39,092 nt of DNA. Source: JAILZP01 sp037444185. Its GTDB lineage: Bacteria; Bacillota; Desulfotomaculia; Desulfotomaculales; Desulfocucumaceae. Where the stretch lies: NCBI GenBank assembly GCA_037444185.1, contig JBBIMW010000021.1:1-39092 (forward strand), given 5' to 3'. The stretch's first letter is position 1. Every line of letters begins with the position of its first letter. The translations under genes and the position numbers were made by a program. The notes beneath the pieces were generated by a model. The model searched no databases, was not told the origin of the DNA, and saw nothing but the letters and a program-made list of their open reading frames with translations. Shown in pieces: positions 8,260 to 16,151 of the stretch.

Positions 8260-9399
8260 TTAAACAAATGCGGAAAAAACCGTATTGCCCAGCAGAAGGC
8301 CCCGGCGGGTGAGGCGCAGCCTGCCGCCGGCCCTTTCAATAAGGTTGAGGGCCGTCAGTCTCTCTATTTCATTTCCGTAAACCTCATCAACACTTTTGCC
8401 GAACCTCTCCCCGAAGCCCTCCAGGTCAAGCCCCTGCAAGAGGCGCAGCCCCAGAAACAAGGTTTCCGACATCCCGGCCCCGGGGCTGGTCTCCTCCTGC
8501 CAATCCACCGGCGGGATGTCTTCCTCCAGCATTTCGGCGTAACGGATCGGTGAAGGGTGGTTGGAGAAGCGCCGGCCCCCCAAATTTGAATGCGCCGCCG
8601 GTCCCAAACCGATATAGTCCAGGTTGTGCCAGTACCCCAGGTTATGACGGCAGAATTTCCCCGGCAGGGCGAAGCTGGATATTTCGTAATGTACGTAGCC
8701 CAGACCGCCCAGGGTGTCAATCAACACCTCATACATCTCCGCCTCCAGGTCTTCGGGACATTCTTCCAGCCATCCGGACCGCACCTTCTCAAAAAAGGGA
8801 GTGTTTTTCTCCATCTGCATCCCGTATGCAGAAATATGATCCGGGCACAGACAAGCCACTTCCCGCAAGCATTGCCGCCATTGCCAAAGACTCTGCCCCG
8901 GTATGCCGAAGATCAAGTCAATGTTTATATTGTCGTAGCCCGCCCGCCGGGCATCCCGGAAGACTTCCGCCGCCCCGGAAAACGAGTGCGATCTGCCCAG
9001 GGTGTCCAAGAGGTCCTGGTGGCAGGCCTGAAGTCCGATACTCAGCCTGTTGACCCCGGCCTTTTTCATTCCGGCCAGCTTACCGGAGTCCACAGTGTCC
9101 GGGTTGGCCTCCACCGTTATTTCCGCACCACCGGACACAATGAAGAAAGAATGTACTCCCTCCAGTACGGATGCCAACTCCCCGGCGGTAAGACAGGTGG
9201 GCGTGCCGCCGCCGATATAGACACTGTCCACCAGTTTCTCCCCCGGGGCGAGGCAACGGGAGCGCATCTCCATTTCCCGGGCCAGGGCGGCGAGATAAAA
9301 GGAAACTAGGCCTTCCTCCCGGGGAACCGAGACGAAGCTACAGTAATCACACTTCTTTTTCAGGCAAAAAGGGACATGGATATACAGTCCGATGGACAT
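8260..9399 (-). CDS. hemW: Radical SAM heme chaperone HemW (HemN-like)
   Basis: Radical SAM protein of the HemW family, which inserts or traffics heme, rather than an oxygen-independent coproporphyrinogen oxidase. Motifs: IHVPFCLKKKCDYCSF, giving CxxxCxxC for the 4Fe-4S cluster with Phe following the usual tyrosine-cysteine, VYIGGGTPTCL, VEANPDTV, RLSIGLQACHQDLL and INIDLIFGIPGQ. The C-terminal HemN domain includes LGPAAHSNLGGRRFSN. The longest frame runs into lepA, but MSIGLYIHVPFC starts at the ATG at 9399, two bases after the lepA stop, giving 379 aa. lepA-hemW-hrcA-dnaK is the classical Gram-positive order. Confidence 0.93.
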   Translation of the reverse strand: MSIGLYIHVPFCLKKKCDYCSFVSVPREEGLVSFYLAALAREMEMRSRCLAPGEKLVDSVYIGGGTPTCLTAGELASVLEGVHSFFIVSGGAEITVEANPDTVDSGKLAGMKKAGVNRLSIGLQACHQDLLDTLGRSHSFSGAAEVFRDARRAGYDNINIDLIFGIPGQSLWQWRQCLREVACLCPDHISAYGMQMEKNTPFFEKVRSGWLEECPEDLEAEMYEVLIDTLGGLGYVHYEISSFALPGKFCRHNLGYWHNLDYIGLGPAAHSNLGGRRFSNHPSPIRYAEMLEEDIPPVDWQEETSPGAGMSETLFLGLRLLQGLDLEGFGERFGKSVDEVYGNEIERLTALNLIERAGGRLRLTRRGLLLGNTVFSAFV

Positions 9400-9401
9400 A
9401 A

Positions 9402-11207
9402 TTAATCCTTTATTGACAGCACAGCCATAAAGGCCTCCTGGGGGATTTCCACGCTGCCCACCTGTTTCATGCGCTTTTTGCCTTCCTTCTGTTTCTCCAG
9501 GAGCTTCTTTTTCCTGGTAATGTCCCCCCCGTAGCACTTGGCCAGCACATCCTTTCTCCTGGCCTTGACGGTTTCCCTGGCGATAATCCTGTTCCCTATG
9601 GCCGCCTGCACGGGAACGTCGAAAAGCTGGCGGGGAATCAGCTCCCTGAGTTTTTCGACCAGCTGGCGTCCCCGGATATACGCGCTGTCCTGGTGCGACA
9701 CCACGGTCAGGGCGTCCAGCGGCTCCCCGTTGATTAGAATGTCCAGCTTAACCAGACTGCTCTCCCTGTAGCCGGCCAAGTCATAATCCAATGATGCGTA
9801 TCCCCTGGTCCTGGATTTCAATTGATCAAAGAAATCATATATTATTTCACTCAAGGGGAGGTGGTAGGACAGCATCACCCTGTTCTCCCCCATATACTCC
9901 ATGTTCTTGAACACTCCCCGCCTGTCCTGGCAAAGTTCCATCACCGCCCCGATGTAATCCTTTGGAACCATAACAGTGGCAGAAACAAAGGGCTCCTCGG
10001 TTTTCTGTATTTTCCCCGGCGGCGGCATTTTGGTGGGGCTGTCTATCTCCAGCAGGTTGCCGGAAGTGGTGGTTATCCTGTACACCACGCTGGGGGCGGT
10101 GGTGATGAGGTCCAGACGGTACTCCCTCTCCAGCCTTTCCTGGATTATTTCCATGTGCAGAAGGCCCAGGAAGCCGCACCTGAACCCGAATCCCAGGGCA
10201 TCGGAATTCTCCGGGTCATACACCAGTGAAGCGTCATTGAGCTTCAGCTTCTCCAGCGCTTCCCTCAGATCCTCATACTGGCCGCTGTCCACCGGATAAA
10301 GCCCGCAGTATACCATGGGGGTGACTTTGCGGTAGCCCGGGAGAGGTTCCGGCGCCGGCCGGTAAGCGTCGGTCACCGTATCCCCCACCATGCAGTCTTT
10401 GACATTCTTGATGCCGGCGGCGATAAACCCTACCTCTCCGGTTTTCAGACGGCCGACGGAGGTCATGGACGGGCGGAAAACACCCACCTCATCCACCTCG
10501 AATTCCTTGCCGGTGGACATCATCCGGACGGCGTCCTTTTTCTCCAGCTCGCCGTCCTTTATGCGTACATATGCTATAACACCCTTGTAAGGATCATAAT
10601 GGGAATCAAAAATGAGGGCCTTTAAGGGATTGCCGGGGCTGCCCCCCGGGGGCGGAATCCTGACCACTATCCTTTCCAGGAGTTCTCCAATGCCGACACC
10701 CATCTTGGCCGAGACCAACAATGCGTCCGAGGCGTCCAGACCGATGACGTCCTCGATCTCCCTCTTCACCCGGCCGGGATCGGCGCTGGGGAGGTCAATC
10801 TTGTTGATCACCGGTACAATCTCCAGGCTGTTCTCAATGGCCATATATACATTGGCCAGGGTCTGGGCCTCGATGCCCTGGACCGCATCCACCACCAGCA
10901 GCGCCCCCTCGCAGGCCGCCAGGCTGCGGGACACCTCGTAGGAAAAGTCCACGTGGCCCGGTGTGTCAATCAGATTCAACTGGTATGTCCGTCCGTCAGA
11001 GGCCTTGTATCCCAGCCGCACCGCCTGCATCTTGATGGTGATGCCACGCTCCCGTTCCAGATCCATCTGGTCCAGCACCTGTTCGGTCATCTCCCGCCTG
11101 CTGAGAGCTCCGGTAAACTCCAGCAACCTGTCCGCCAGGGTGGACTTGCCGTGGTCAATATGAGCGATTATGCAGAAATTCCTGATCAGTTCCTGTTCCC
11201 TGTACAA
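9402..11207 (-). CDS. lepA: Elongation factor 4 (LepA), ribosomal back-translocase GTPase
   Basis: Translational GTPase. G1 is AHIDHGKST, G3 is DTPGHVDFS and G4 is NKIDLPSADP. EF-G-like domains II, III and V and the LepA-specific C-terminal domain follow; the last contains YGGDITRKKKLLEKQKEGKKRMK and ends SIEIPQEAFMAVL-like. The longest frame starts at an ATG at 11252 with no ribosome-binding site and adds 15 unusual residues. A TTG at 11207 lies nine bases after GGGAGG and gives MYREQELIRNFCIIAHIDHG, matching the family start (601 aa). I prefer the TTG. hemW follows after 2 nt. Confidence 0.95.
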   Translation of the reverse strand: MYREQELIRNFCIIAHIDHGKSTLADRLLEFTGALSRREMTEQVLDQMDLERERGITIKMQAVRLGYKASDGRTYQLNLIDTPGHVDFSYEVSRSLAACEGALLVVDAVQGIEAQTLANVYMAIENSLEIVPVINKIDLPSADPGRVKREIEDVIGLDASDALLVSAKMGVGIGELLERIVVRIPPPGGSPGNPLKALIFDSHYDPYKGVIAYVRIKDGELEKKDAVRMMSTGKEFEVDEVGVFRPSMTSVGRLKTGEVGFIAAGIKNVKDCMVGDTVTDAYRPAPEPLPGYRKVTPMVYCGLYPVDSGQYEDLREALEKLKLNDASLVYDPENSDALGFGFRCGFLGLLHMEIIQERLEREYRLDLITTAPSVVYRITTTSGNLLEIDSPTKMPPPGKIQKTEEPFVSATVMVPKDYIGAVMELCQDRRGVFKNMEYMGENRVMLSYHLPLSEIIYDFFDQLKSRTRGYASLDYDLAGYRESSLVKLDILINGEPLDALTVVSHQDSAYIRGRQLVEKLRELIPRQLFDVPVQAAIGNRIIARETVKARRKDVLAKCYGGDITRKKKLLEKQKEGKKRMKQVGSVEIPQEAFMAVLSIKD

Positions 11208-11256
11208 TATAGCGTCCCTCCCGCCGGCCGGGTCATATTCCCAATCCGACATTATA

Positions 11257-11580
11257 TCAGAGGGCCCTTAAAAAGTCCATCACCTCCAATATGAACAGGC
11301 CGGCATGCTCCATCATGCCGGAGATTTTCCCCGGCAAAAGACCGGCCTTTTCCCTGAGAAGGCCGGATAAATAAGCTGTCTTCTCCGCCACGGCGCCGAT
11401 AATATTTTCAGCCGCCCCGTTTTTAAAAACATTTTCAATGGCGGCCGGGGTTAAATACTGATTTTGCCCCACCGCGGCGCCCAGGGCGGTGGCCGAAATC
11501 TGCACCCCGGCGATAACCGCCCCCAGGCAAATGCCCAGCAACAACGGTATGGTATAGCCCCTTTCAAGCATAATCATCAA
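11257..11580 (-). CDS. Small hydrophobic-N-terminus protein, unknown
   Basis: A 107-residue protein I do not recognise, between spoIIP and lepA on the same strand. Residues about 10-40 are hydrophobic and Gly/Ala-rich (IPLLLGICLGAVIAGVQISATALGAAVG), compatible with one membrane segment or an uncleaved signal. The rest is a moderately amphipathic helix-rich tail ending in FILEVMDFLRAL. Several ATG codons lie at the start and none has a clear ribosome-binding site, so the exact start is uncertain. Its position next to spoIIP suggests, but does not show, a sporulation role. Confidence 0.6.
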   Translation of the reverse strand: MMIMLERGYTIPLLLGICLGAVIAGVQISATALGAAVGQNQYLTPAAIENVFKNGAAENIIGAVAEKTAYLSGLLREKAGLLPGKISGMMEHAGLFILEVMDFLRAL

Positions 11581-11652
11581 CCCGCATTATTTCACACTCC
11601 CGGTAACATTATTGTCTTTACAGCCGTTTTTTAAAACATCTCCACAGCCGTC

Positions 11653-12783
11653 TCAAATGCCCGCGGGCGCCGGCTGAATATCCTCCCCGGACTCGTCAAA
11701 GAGTCTGCGGGGCGCCCTTTCCATCAACTCCCCGGCCAGGACCCGGGCCAGCATTATTGCCGACTCCACAGCTTCCTCGGTGGAATTGCTGACGCTGCCC
11801 ATCTCCACCAGCAATGCCCGGGGGTGCAGAAACTGGTTGTACCTGCCCTCCTTTATTCTTACCCCGATACACAGGCCGGGATATTTTTTATTGATCTTTC
11901 CCTCCAGCTTCAGGGCATAATCATAATTTTTACGCCAGTTGGGAAAGGGCGACCGGGCATCCGAGCCCACAATAAACAAAATGGGGGCCACATCCCTTCC
12001 GTTAACCCTGACAAGACTCTGGTTGCGGGACTTTCCCGCGTCCCTGTGTATATCCAGGAGTATTTGCATGTCCCTATTTTCTTCCAGCAACCGCCGGGCG
12101 GTCTTTTCGGACTCCACGTAAGACAGGGCGTATTTCTCATCATTCACCCTCTCATCGCAAGCCACCCTGATTCCATATTCATTTTCCAGTGTTTCCTTTA
12201 TGGCCCTTCCCGCCATCACCACCCCGCCCTTCTTGCCCGTCAGCCTTTCCGTGCCGTCGGTGAGGGCATAGGTTTCGCCGGTATGGGTGTAGTATATGCC
12301 CAACAGGGCCGTGGAAGTGAGCCGGGGGGGCGGCGCCAAAGACTCCGGCCCGCTTCCCGCCCCGTTTTCCACTGCGGTTCTGGCCACGATTCCCAAGGCC
12401 GGAACCATCCGGTAATCATCTTTATTCTTTTTAATGAACCGGGACAGCACCGGTATCTGGGAAGCCAACAGTTCCCCGGGGCTGGCCGGATTTATCCTGA
12501 AAGGGGCCGGTATGGCCGCAACCAGGGATCCCGGGGTGATCTCCCCGGGATGGCCCTCCTGGTTCCCCGCCCAGGCGAAAACCGGCGCCGCCGACCGGAT
12601 GATGCTCCGGGGGTCCCTTTCGCTCCACCTGAGGGCAATATCCAAAATGGAAAATTTGCCGCTCTCCTGTATTATCAAAAAAAAGCATAAAAGCATCAGT
12701 GCGCAGCAAAATACAATCCCCCGGCAGATCCGGAGCAGCCCGTAACGATGCCTGCACATCATACGCCTGTTCCAATATATCAT
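11653..12783 (-). CDS. spoIIP: Stage II sporulation protein P (SpoIIP)
   Basis: Peptidoglycan amidase/endopeptidase of the SpoIIDMP engulfment complex, anchored in the mother-cell membrane and facing the septum. 376 residues with one N-terminal membrane segment (about 18-42, ICRGIVFCCALMLLCFFLII). The conserved catalytic domain begins near 155 with LLGIYYTHTGETYAL, followed by GRAIKETLENEYGIRV, LDIHRDAG and LLVEMGSVSNSTEEA. The His and Glu positions expected of an amidase_3-like zinc fold are present. The usual neighbour gpr (germination protease) is absent; a hairpin-rich non-coding stretch lies there instead. The exact start is not certain. Confidence 0.92.
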   Translation of the reverse strand: MIYWNRRMMCRHRYGLLRICRGIVFCCALMLLCFFLIIQESGKFSILDIALRWSERDPRSIIRSAAPVFAWAGNQEGHPGEITPGSLVAAIPAPFRINPASPGELLASQIPVLSRFIKKNKDDYRMVPALGIVARTAVENGAGSGPESLAPPPRLTSTALLGIYYTHTGETYALTDGTERLTGKKGGVVMAGRAIKETLENEYGIRVACDERVNDEKYALSYVESEKTARRLLEENRDMQILLDIHRDAGKSRNQSLVRVNGRDVAPILFIVGSDARSPFPNWRKNYDYALKLEGKINKKYPGLCIGVRIKEGRYNQFLHPRALLVEMGSVSNSTEEAVESAIMLARVLAGELMERAPRRLFDESGEDIQPAPAGI

Positions 12784-12838
12784 CCATCATGCAGCCTTCC
12801 GGCCCCTCCCGCCAAAATTTCATAAAATTGTATGCCAT

Positions 12839-13193
12839 GGCCCAGGTGGTTATGACACAAGAAAAGCGATTTCATCGCCTAATAGCTAAAAAAGGTATCG
12901 CTTTTCTTGTTCGCCAGGGGCTGCCGCCCCTTCGACGGACGCTGCGCGTCCTGAGCACCCCGCAATCGTAAGGGGGCGCACCCCCTTACAAACCCCCATG
13001 TATAGAAAACTTTTCCACTAGTAATAATGCAAGCATAATTTCCTATACATAGAAAAAACTCCCTTTCGGGAGCGCAGGACATTGGAATAAGCCATCGGCC
13101 ATGTAGCTTATATTAGGTACCGGTTGCCTAAGTTGTCTGACTCCTGTCTCCCGGCAGAATAAGGAATACAGTATGAGCTGTTTATAGGTCATT
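12839..13193. other. Non-coding, hairpin-rich intergenic stretch
   Basis: 355 bp without a convincing gene. It holds a perfect 14-bp inverted repeat (12857-12870 and 12897-12910, 26-nt loop), the short hairpin GGGGC-TGCC-GCCCC (12917-12930), a perfect 9-bp repeat GTAAGGGGG-CGCA-CCCCCTTAC (12968-12989), and partly palindromic ATGTATAG.../...CTATACAT flanks near 13009 and 13045. The chain of hairpins looks like a degenerate mobile or repetitive element. A 67-codon frame on the minus strand (12879-13082) has no recognisable product and merely spans the palindromes. Confidence 0.5.
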
Positions 13194-13532
13194 CTATCTA
13201 AGCACAGTGGGCACAACCGCGTCTATCAGCCCGATGACAAAGGCTGCAATGAGGGCACCGATGATGCTTACACTCAAAAGTCCCGGTATTATAAACTGAG
13301 CAAGGTAAATAACCACCGCAGCGGTGATGAAACCCACCAGGCCCCTGCTCTTGGGCGAAATCCTCTCGCCCAGGAGGGCCTCGGCTATATATCCCAGAAT
13401 GGTGATAACGGCGGCGGCAATCAGCGCGCCGACGAAACCGCCCATTACCGCGAAACCGGGCGATACCCAGCTTACCACCACCAGAACCAAAGCCGAAACC
13501 ACAAATCTGACAATGGGACCTATCCAGTTCAT
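13194..13532 (-). CDS. Phage holin family 4-like membrane protein (four-TM, PF04020-type)
   Basis: A 112-residue, almost wholly hydrophobic protein with four predicted membrane segments: about 6-24, 28-52, 66-84 and 88-110. The Gly/Ala-rich pattern, the FVGALIAAAVITILGYIAEALLG and IGALIAAFVIGLIDAVVP segments, and the short loop GERISPKSRG fit the small four-helix 'mycobacterial phage holin' superfamily found as single chromosomal genes in many Firmicutes. The start ATG at 13532 lies seven to nine bases after GGGGGTGAG. Function in the cell is unknown, and the family name does not imply a phage here. Confidence 0.75.
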   Translation of the reverse strand: MNWIGPIVRFVVSALVLVVVSWVSPGFAVMGGFVGALIAAAVITILGYIAEALLGERISPKSRGLVGFITAAVVIYLAQFIIPGLLSVSIIGALIAAFVIGLIDAVVPTVLR

Positions 13533-13656
13533 TTATACTCACCCCCGTTCTTTCTTTATTGTTAAATATCATTGGCTGAAGCAGGCAAATATATACGGTT
13601 TGAGTTGCATTTTAAATGCAGCCGTGGTAGAATGTTGCCTGTCGGGAGGTGAAAAG

Positions 13657-13932
13657 GTGCCAAATATAAAATCGGCAGAAAAAAGAGTGGAGGTAATCCG
13701 CAAGAAAACCCTGCGCAACTCCAGCCTGAAGTCGGCCCTAAGGACTTCCATAAGAAAATTTGATGAAGCGCTGGCCGGCAATAAGGACGATGCCGGGACA
13801 AAACTGTGCAGGGCGTTGATTGCCATTGATAAAGCAGTGACCAAGGGAGTTCTGCACAAGAACACAGCCGCCAGGAAAAAGTCGCGCCTGGCATTGAAAT
13901 TCAATAATCACGCCGATAAAGCGCAAAGCTGA
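13657..13932 (+). CDS. rpsT: 30S ribosomal protein S20
   Basis: Primary 16S rRNA-binding protein, 91 residues, Lys/Arg/Ala-rich and helical: PNIKSAEKRVEVIRKKTLRN, then LCRALIAIDKAVTKGVLHKN and TAARKKSRLALKFN, all diagnostic of S20. The frame extends upstream, but translation starts at the GTG at 13657, six bases after GGGAGGT (13644-13650). A strong terminator follows directly. rpsT next to holA is a common arrangement. Confidence 0.96.
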   Translation: MPNIKSAEKRVEVIRKKTLRNSSLKSALRTSIRKFDEALAGNKDDAGTKLCRALIAIDKAVTKGVLHKNTAARKKSRLALKFNNHADKAQS

Positions 13933-13962
13933 AACCACCCTCCAAAAGAAGGTGGTTTCTTT
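13931..13962 (+). terminator. Intrinsic terminator of rpsT
   Basis: Perfect 9-bp hairpin GAAACCACC ... GGTGGTTTC followed by TTTCCCTTT. The left arm begins inside the TGA stop of rpsT. Confidence 0.9.
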
Positions 13963-14044
13963 CCCTTTCAGTCCCCTGTCTCCCGGCAGACCCCTGCGCC
14001 GCCCGGGGCGGCGCCATCAAGTGAAAATATCCCTTCATTGATCT

Positions 14045-14072
14045 ATTCTGGATTCTGAGTCCTGAATTCTGA
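14045..14072. repeat. Short 'ATTCTGGATTCTG' dispersed repeat, copy 1
   Basis: An ATTCTG-rich unit (ATTCTGGATTCTGAGTCC followed by TGAATTCTGA) that recurs almost unchanged near 26144-26248. It lies in the 184-bp gap between rpsT and the thiamine-binding gene, which otherwise shows nothing coding. Confidence 0.55.
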
Positions 14073-14116
14073 CAGGCTGGGGAATGCAGAATGGGCTACA
14101 CACCGGAGGTGCTTTT

Positions 14117-14434
14117 ATGGCCATTGTGGAAGTAAGCATCGTGCCCCTGGGCACCGGAACCACCGGCGTCAGCCGGTACGTGGCCAGCTGCGTGAAAGTG
14201 CTCAGGGGTGAAAAAGACCTCAAGTATCAGCTGACGCCCATGGGCACAGTGATTGAAGGTGACCTGGATATGATTCTCGGCGCAATCAGGAAAATGCACG
14301 AACAGCCCTTCATCTCAGGCGCAAAAAGAGTGCTTACCACCGTGCGGGTGGACGACCGGAGGGACCGGGCGGCCACCATGGACGGAAAAGTAGATTCCGT
14401 AATCGAAAAATTGTCCGGGAAGACTGAGCTGTGA
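14117..14434 (+). CDS. MTH1187-family thiamine-binding protein (YqgV type)
   Basis: A 105-residue protein of the PF01910 family, whose members form tetramers with a ferredoxin-like fold and bind thiamine or related ligands. The N-terminus MAIVEVSIVPLGTGTTGVSRYVA carries the conserved strand-turn motif, and YQLTPMGTVIEGDLDMIL matches the family's second block. The ATG at 14117 has GGAGGT six bases upstream. The frame extends 11 codons farther but without a ribosome site. The stop overlaps the GTG start of holA (GTGA), so the two are translationally coupled. The family assignment is good; ligand and role are inferred from the family only. Confidence 0.85.
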   Translation: MAIVEVSIVPLGTGTTGVSRYVASCVKVLRGEKDLKYQLTPMGTVIEGDLDMILGAIRKMHEQPFISGAKRVLTTVRVDDRRDRAATMDGKVDSVIEKLSGKTEL

Positions 14435-15510
14435 GGTATTACACCGAACTGTTGAACGAGCTGCGGGCAGGACGCACGGCCCCGGTGTACCTCTTCTTCG
14501 GCCCGGAGACATATCTGCGTGGCGAAGCCGTAAAAAGGATGCGTGAAATGCTGCTGCCCGGAGAAGCCGGAGAATTCAACTTCAACTTGTTGGACGGACG
14601 GGAGACTTCAATGGCGGACATAATCTCCCTGGCCTGCGCAACTCCTTTTTTTGCCGGCAAAAGACTGGTTCTGGTCCATGACGCAACGCTTTTCACGGGG
14701 AAAAAAGGCGATGCGCCGAACGCCGGTGACGAACCGTCCCCCCTGCTGGAATACCTGGCCGCGCCAAATCCTCACACCTGCCTGGTATTCGACGCCGGGG
14801 AAAGCGTAGACAAAAGCAAAAAGATATACAAAAAAATCGCCGGGATGGGAAAAGTGGTGGAGTTCAGTCTTCTGAAAACGGGTGAACTTTCGGCCTGGCT
14901 GGACAAACGGGCCAGACTGGCGGGCAAGTCCCTGGCGCAGGCCGCGGCCCGGGAGATTCTGGCCAGGGTGGGGAACAGCCTGCAGGCGCTTTCGGTGGAA
15001 ATCAACAAACTGATCTCTTATGTCGGAGAAAGAGATGTAATCACCCGGGAGGATGTGGAGGCGGTAATCTCCAGCCATCCAGAGGAAGATATTTTTGCCG
15101 TGCTGGACGCCATCGGTGAAAAGAACCCCACCAGGGCCCTGGCCGGAATACATCGCCTGTTCAGACAAAAGCATCCGCCACAGCTGATACTGTCCATGGC
15201 GGCGCGGCAAATAAGGCTTATACTGCGCACTGGAGAGGCCATCGAATCCGGCACCCGCTTCGCGGACATTGCTGACAAAATAGGGATACACCCCTACGTG
15301 GCAAAAAAAATGTCCGCCCAGCAGAAAAATTTTGACCGGGGACAACTGACCAGGTCTCTTTATTGGCTCCATAAACTGGATGTGGCGATAAAATCGGGTC
15401 AGCAGGAATTCCTGCCCGGCATGGAGATATTTATTCTTGATATATGCCGCCCCGCCTTTAGCCCACCACCGCCGAAACATTGCCCCTTATGCCCGGAATC
15501 TTCCGGCTGA
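14431..15510 (+). CDS. holA: DNA polymerase III delta subunit HolA
   Basis: Clamp-loader delta subunit that opens the beta clamp. 359 residues. The N-terminal AAA+-like domain includes PVYLFFGPETYLRGEAVKRM; the lid region includes LARVGNSLQALSVEINKLISYVG and EDIFAVLDAIGEKNPTRAL, which are typical of HolA; and the C-terminal collar has QIRLILRTGEAIESG and LHKLDVAIKSG. It starts at a GTG (14431) inside the upstream stop. Its last ~50 bp overlap the end of the convergent response regulator, so the Pro-rich C-terminal tail is encoded opposite another gene. Confidence 0.93.
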   Translation: MRYYTELLNELRAGRTAPVYLFFGPETYLRGEAVKRMREMLLPGEAGEFNFNLLDGRETSMADIISLACATPFFAGKRLVLVHDATLFTGKKGDAPNAGDEPSPLLEYLAAPNPHTCLVFDAGESVDKSKKIYKKIAGMGKVVEFSLLKTGELSAWLDKRARLAGKSLAQAAAREILARVGNSLQALSVEINKLISYVGERDVITREDVEAVISSHPEEDIFAVLDAIGEKNPTRALAGIHRLFRQKHPPQLILSMAARQIRLILRTGEAIESGTRFADIADKIGIHPYVAKKMSAQQKNFDRGQLTRSLYWLHKLDVAIKSGQQEFLPGMEIFILDICRPAFSPPPPKHCPLCPESSG

Positions 15511-15868
15511 AATCCCTGATGAAGGTCTTCATTATCTCCACGTCAAAGGGTTTTGTAAAGCAGCAGAGGGCCCCTTTATTCAGTACCGATTGCACCGTCT
15601 CGTCGGAAACGTAGGCAGTCATCAGTGCCACCTCGGTTTCAGGGGAGATTACTTTAATTTTGCCCAACGCCTCAATTCCGTCCATAAGCGGCATTCGTAT
15701 ATCCATAAGCACCAGATCCGGCCTGCAGGCTTTAACCGCCTCAACGCATTCCAGCCCATTCTTGGCCAGCCTGACCCGGTGCCCTTCCTCCCTTATGATT
15801 ATCTCCAGCAAATAGCGCACACCTGGCTGATCATCCACCACCAGCACATCCAATCTCTCTCTCTCCAT
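15458..15868 (-). CDS. Single-domain response regulator, Spo0F-like
   Basis: A 136-residue stand-alone receiver without an output domain. Residues for phosphoryl transfer are all visible: acidic pair in VLVVDDQPGVRYLL, phospho-acceptor Asp in DLVLMDIRMPLMDG, Thr in ALMTAY and Lys in CFTKPFD. Spo0F carries phosphoryl groups between sensor kinases and Spo0B in the sporulation phosphorelay. The similarity and the upstream Spo0A box (16042-16048) support that role. The frame extends to 15907, but the ATG at 15868 has GGGGAGG/GGAGGTG upstream. The 3' end overlaps convergent holA by 53 bp. It could instead be a CheY-like protein for another pathway. Confidence 0.85.
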   Translation of the reverse strand: MERERLDVLVVDDQPGVRYLLEIIIREEGHRVRLAKNGLECVEAVKACRPDLVLMDIRMPLMDGIEALGKIKVISPETEVALMTAYVSDETVQSVLNKGALCCFTKPFDVEIMKTFIRDFSRKIPGIRGNVSAVVG

Positions 15869-16029
15869 TTTCCTCCCCGCACCTCCGGCATTAGTTGACA
15901 CAAACAACAGTCATGTTATGTTTCTGTTGTTATTTCTGTATTTTATCAATAAATCCTGCCGGAATAGAAAAGAATCCATTATTATTTTTGGTTTGCTGCA
16001 CTGATTATTTTATGTTTAATTAGTTCGTC

Positions 16030-16059
16030 ATTATATTATAATTCGACATTATAGTGCAA
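16030..16059 (-). promoter_or_regulatory. Promoter of the Spo0F-like gene with embedded Spo0A box
   Basis: Minus strand: TTGCAC (16054-16059), an 18-bp spacer, then TATAAT (16030-16035). The spacer contains TGTCGAA (16042-16048), an exact Spo0A-binding box (TTCGACA on the other strand). Near matches TTCGTCA (16024-16030) and TTCGACC (16080-16086) flank it. The surrounding 15908-16151 gap is AT-rich and otherwise empty. Confidence 0.65.
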
Positions 16060-16151
16060 GCACAGGGATTAATTATTATTTCGACCCAAAACCTCCATAT
16101 CGCAAACAATCCGACCGGAAACCGCACTTTCACCACACGGCTGCGCACATC

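Noticed and set aside
12431..12838. 135-codon minus-strand frame overlapping the start of spoIIP.
   Set aside because: Out of frame with spoIIP and without family features; SpoIIP motifs lie in the other frame.
12879..13082. 67-codon frame in the hairpin-rich gap.
   Set aside because: It only reads through palindromes and has no homologous pattern.
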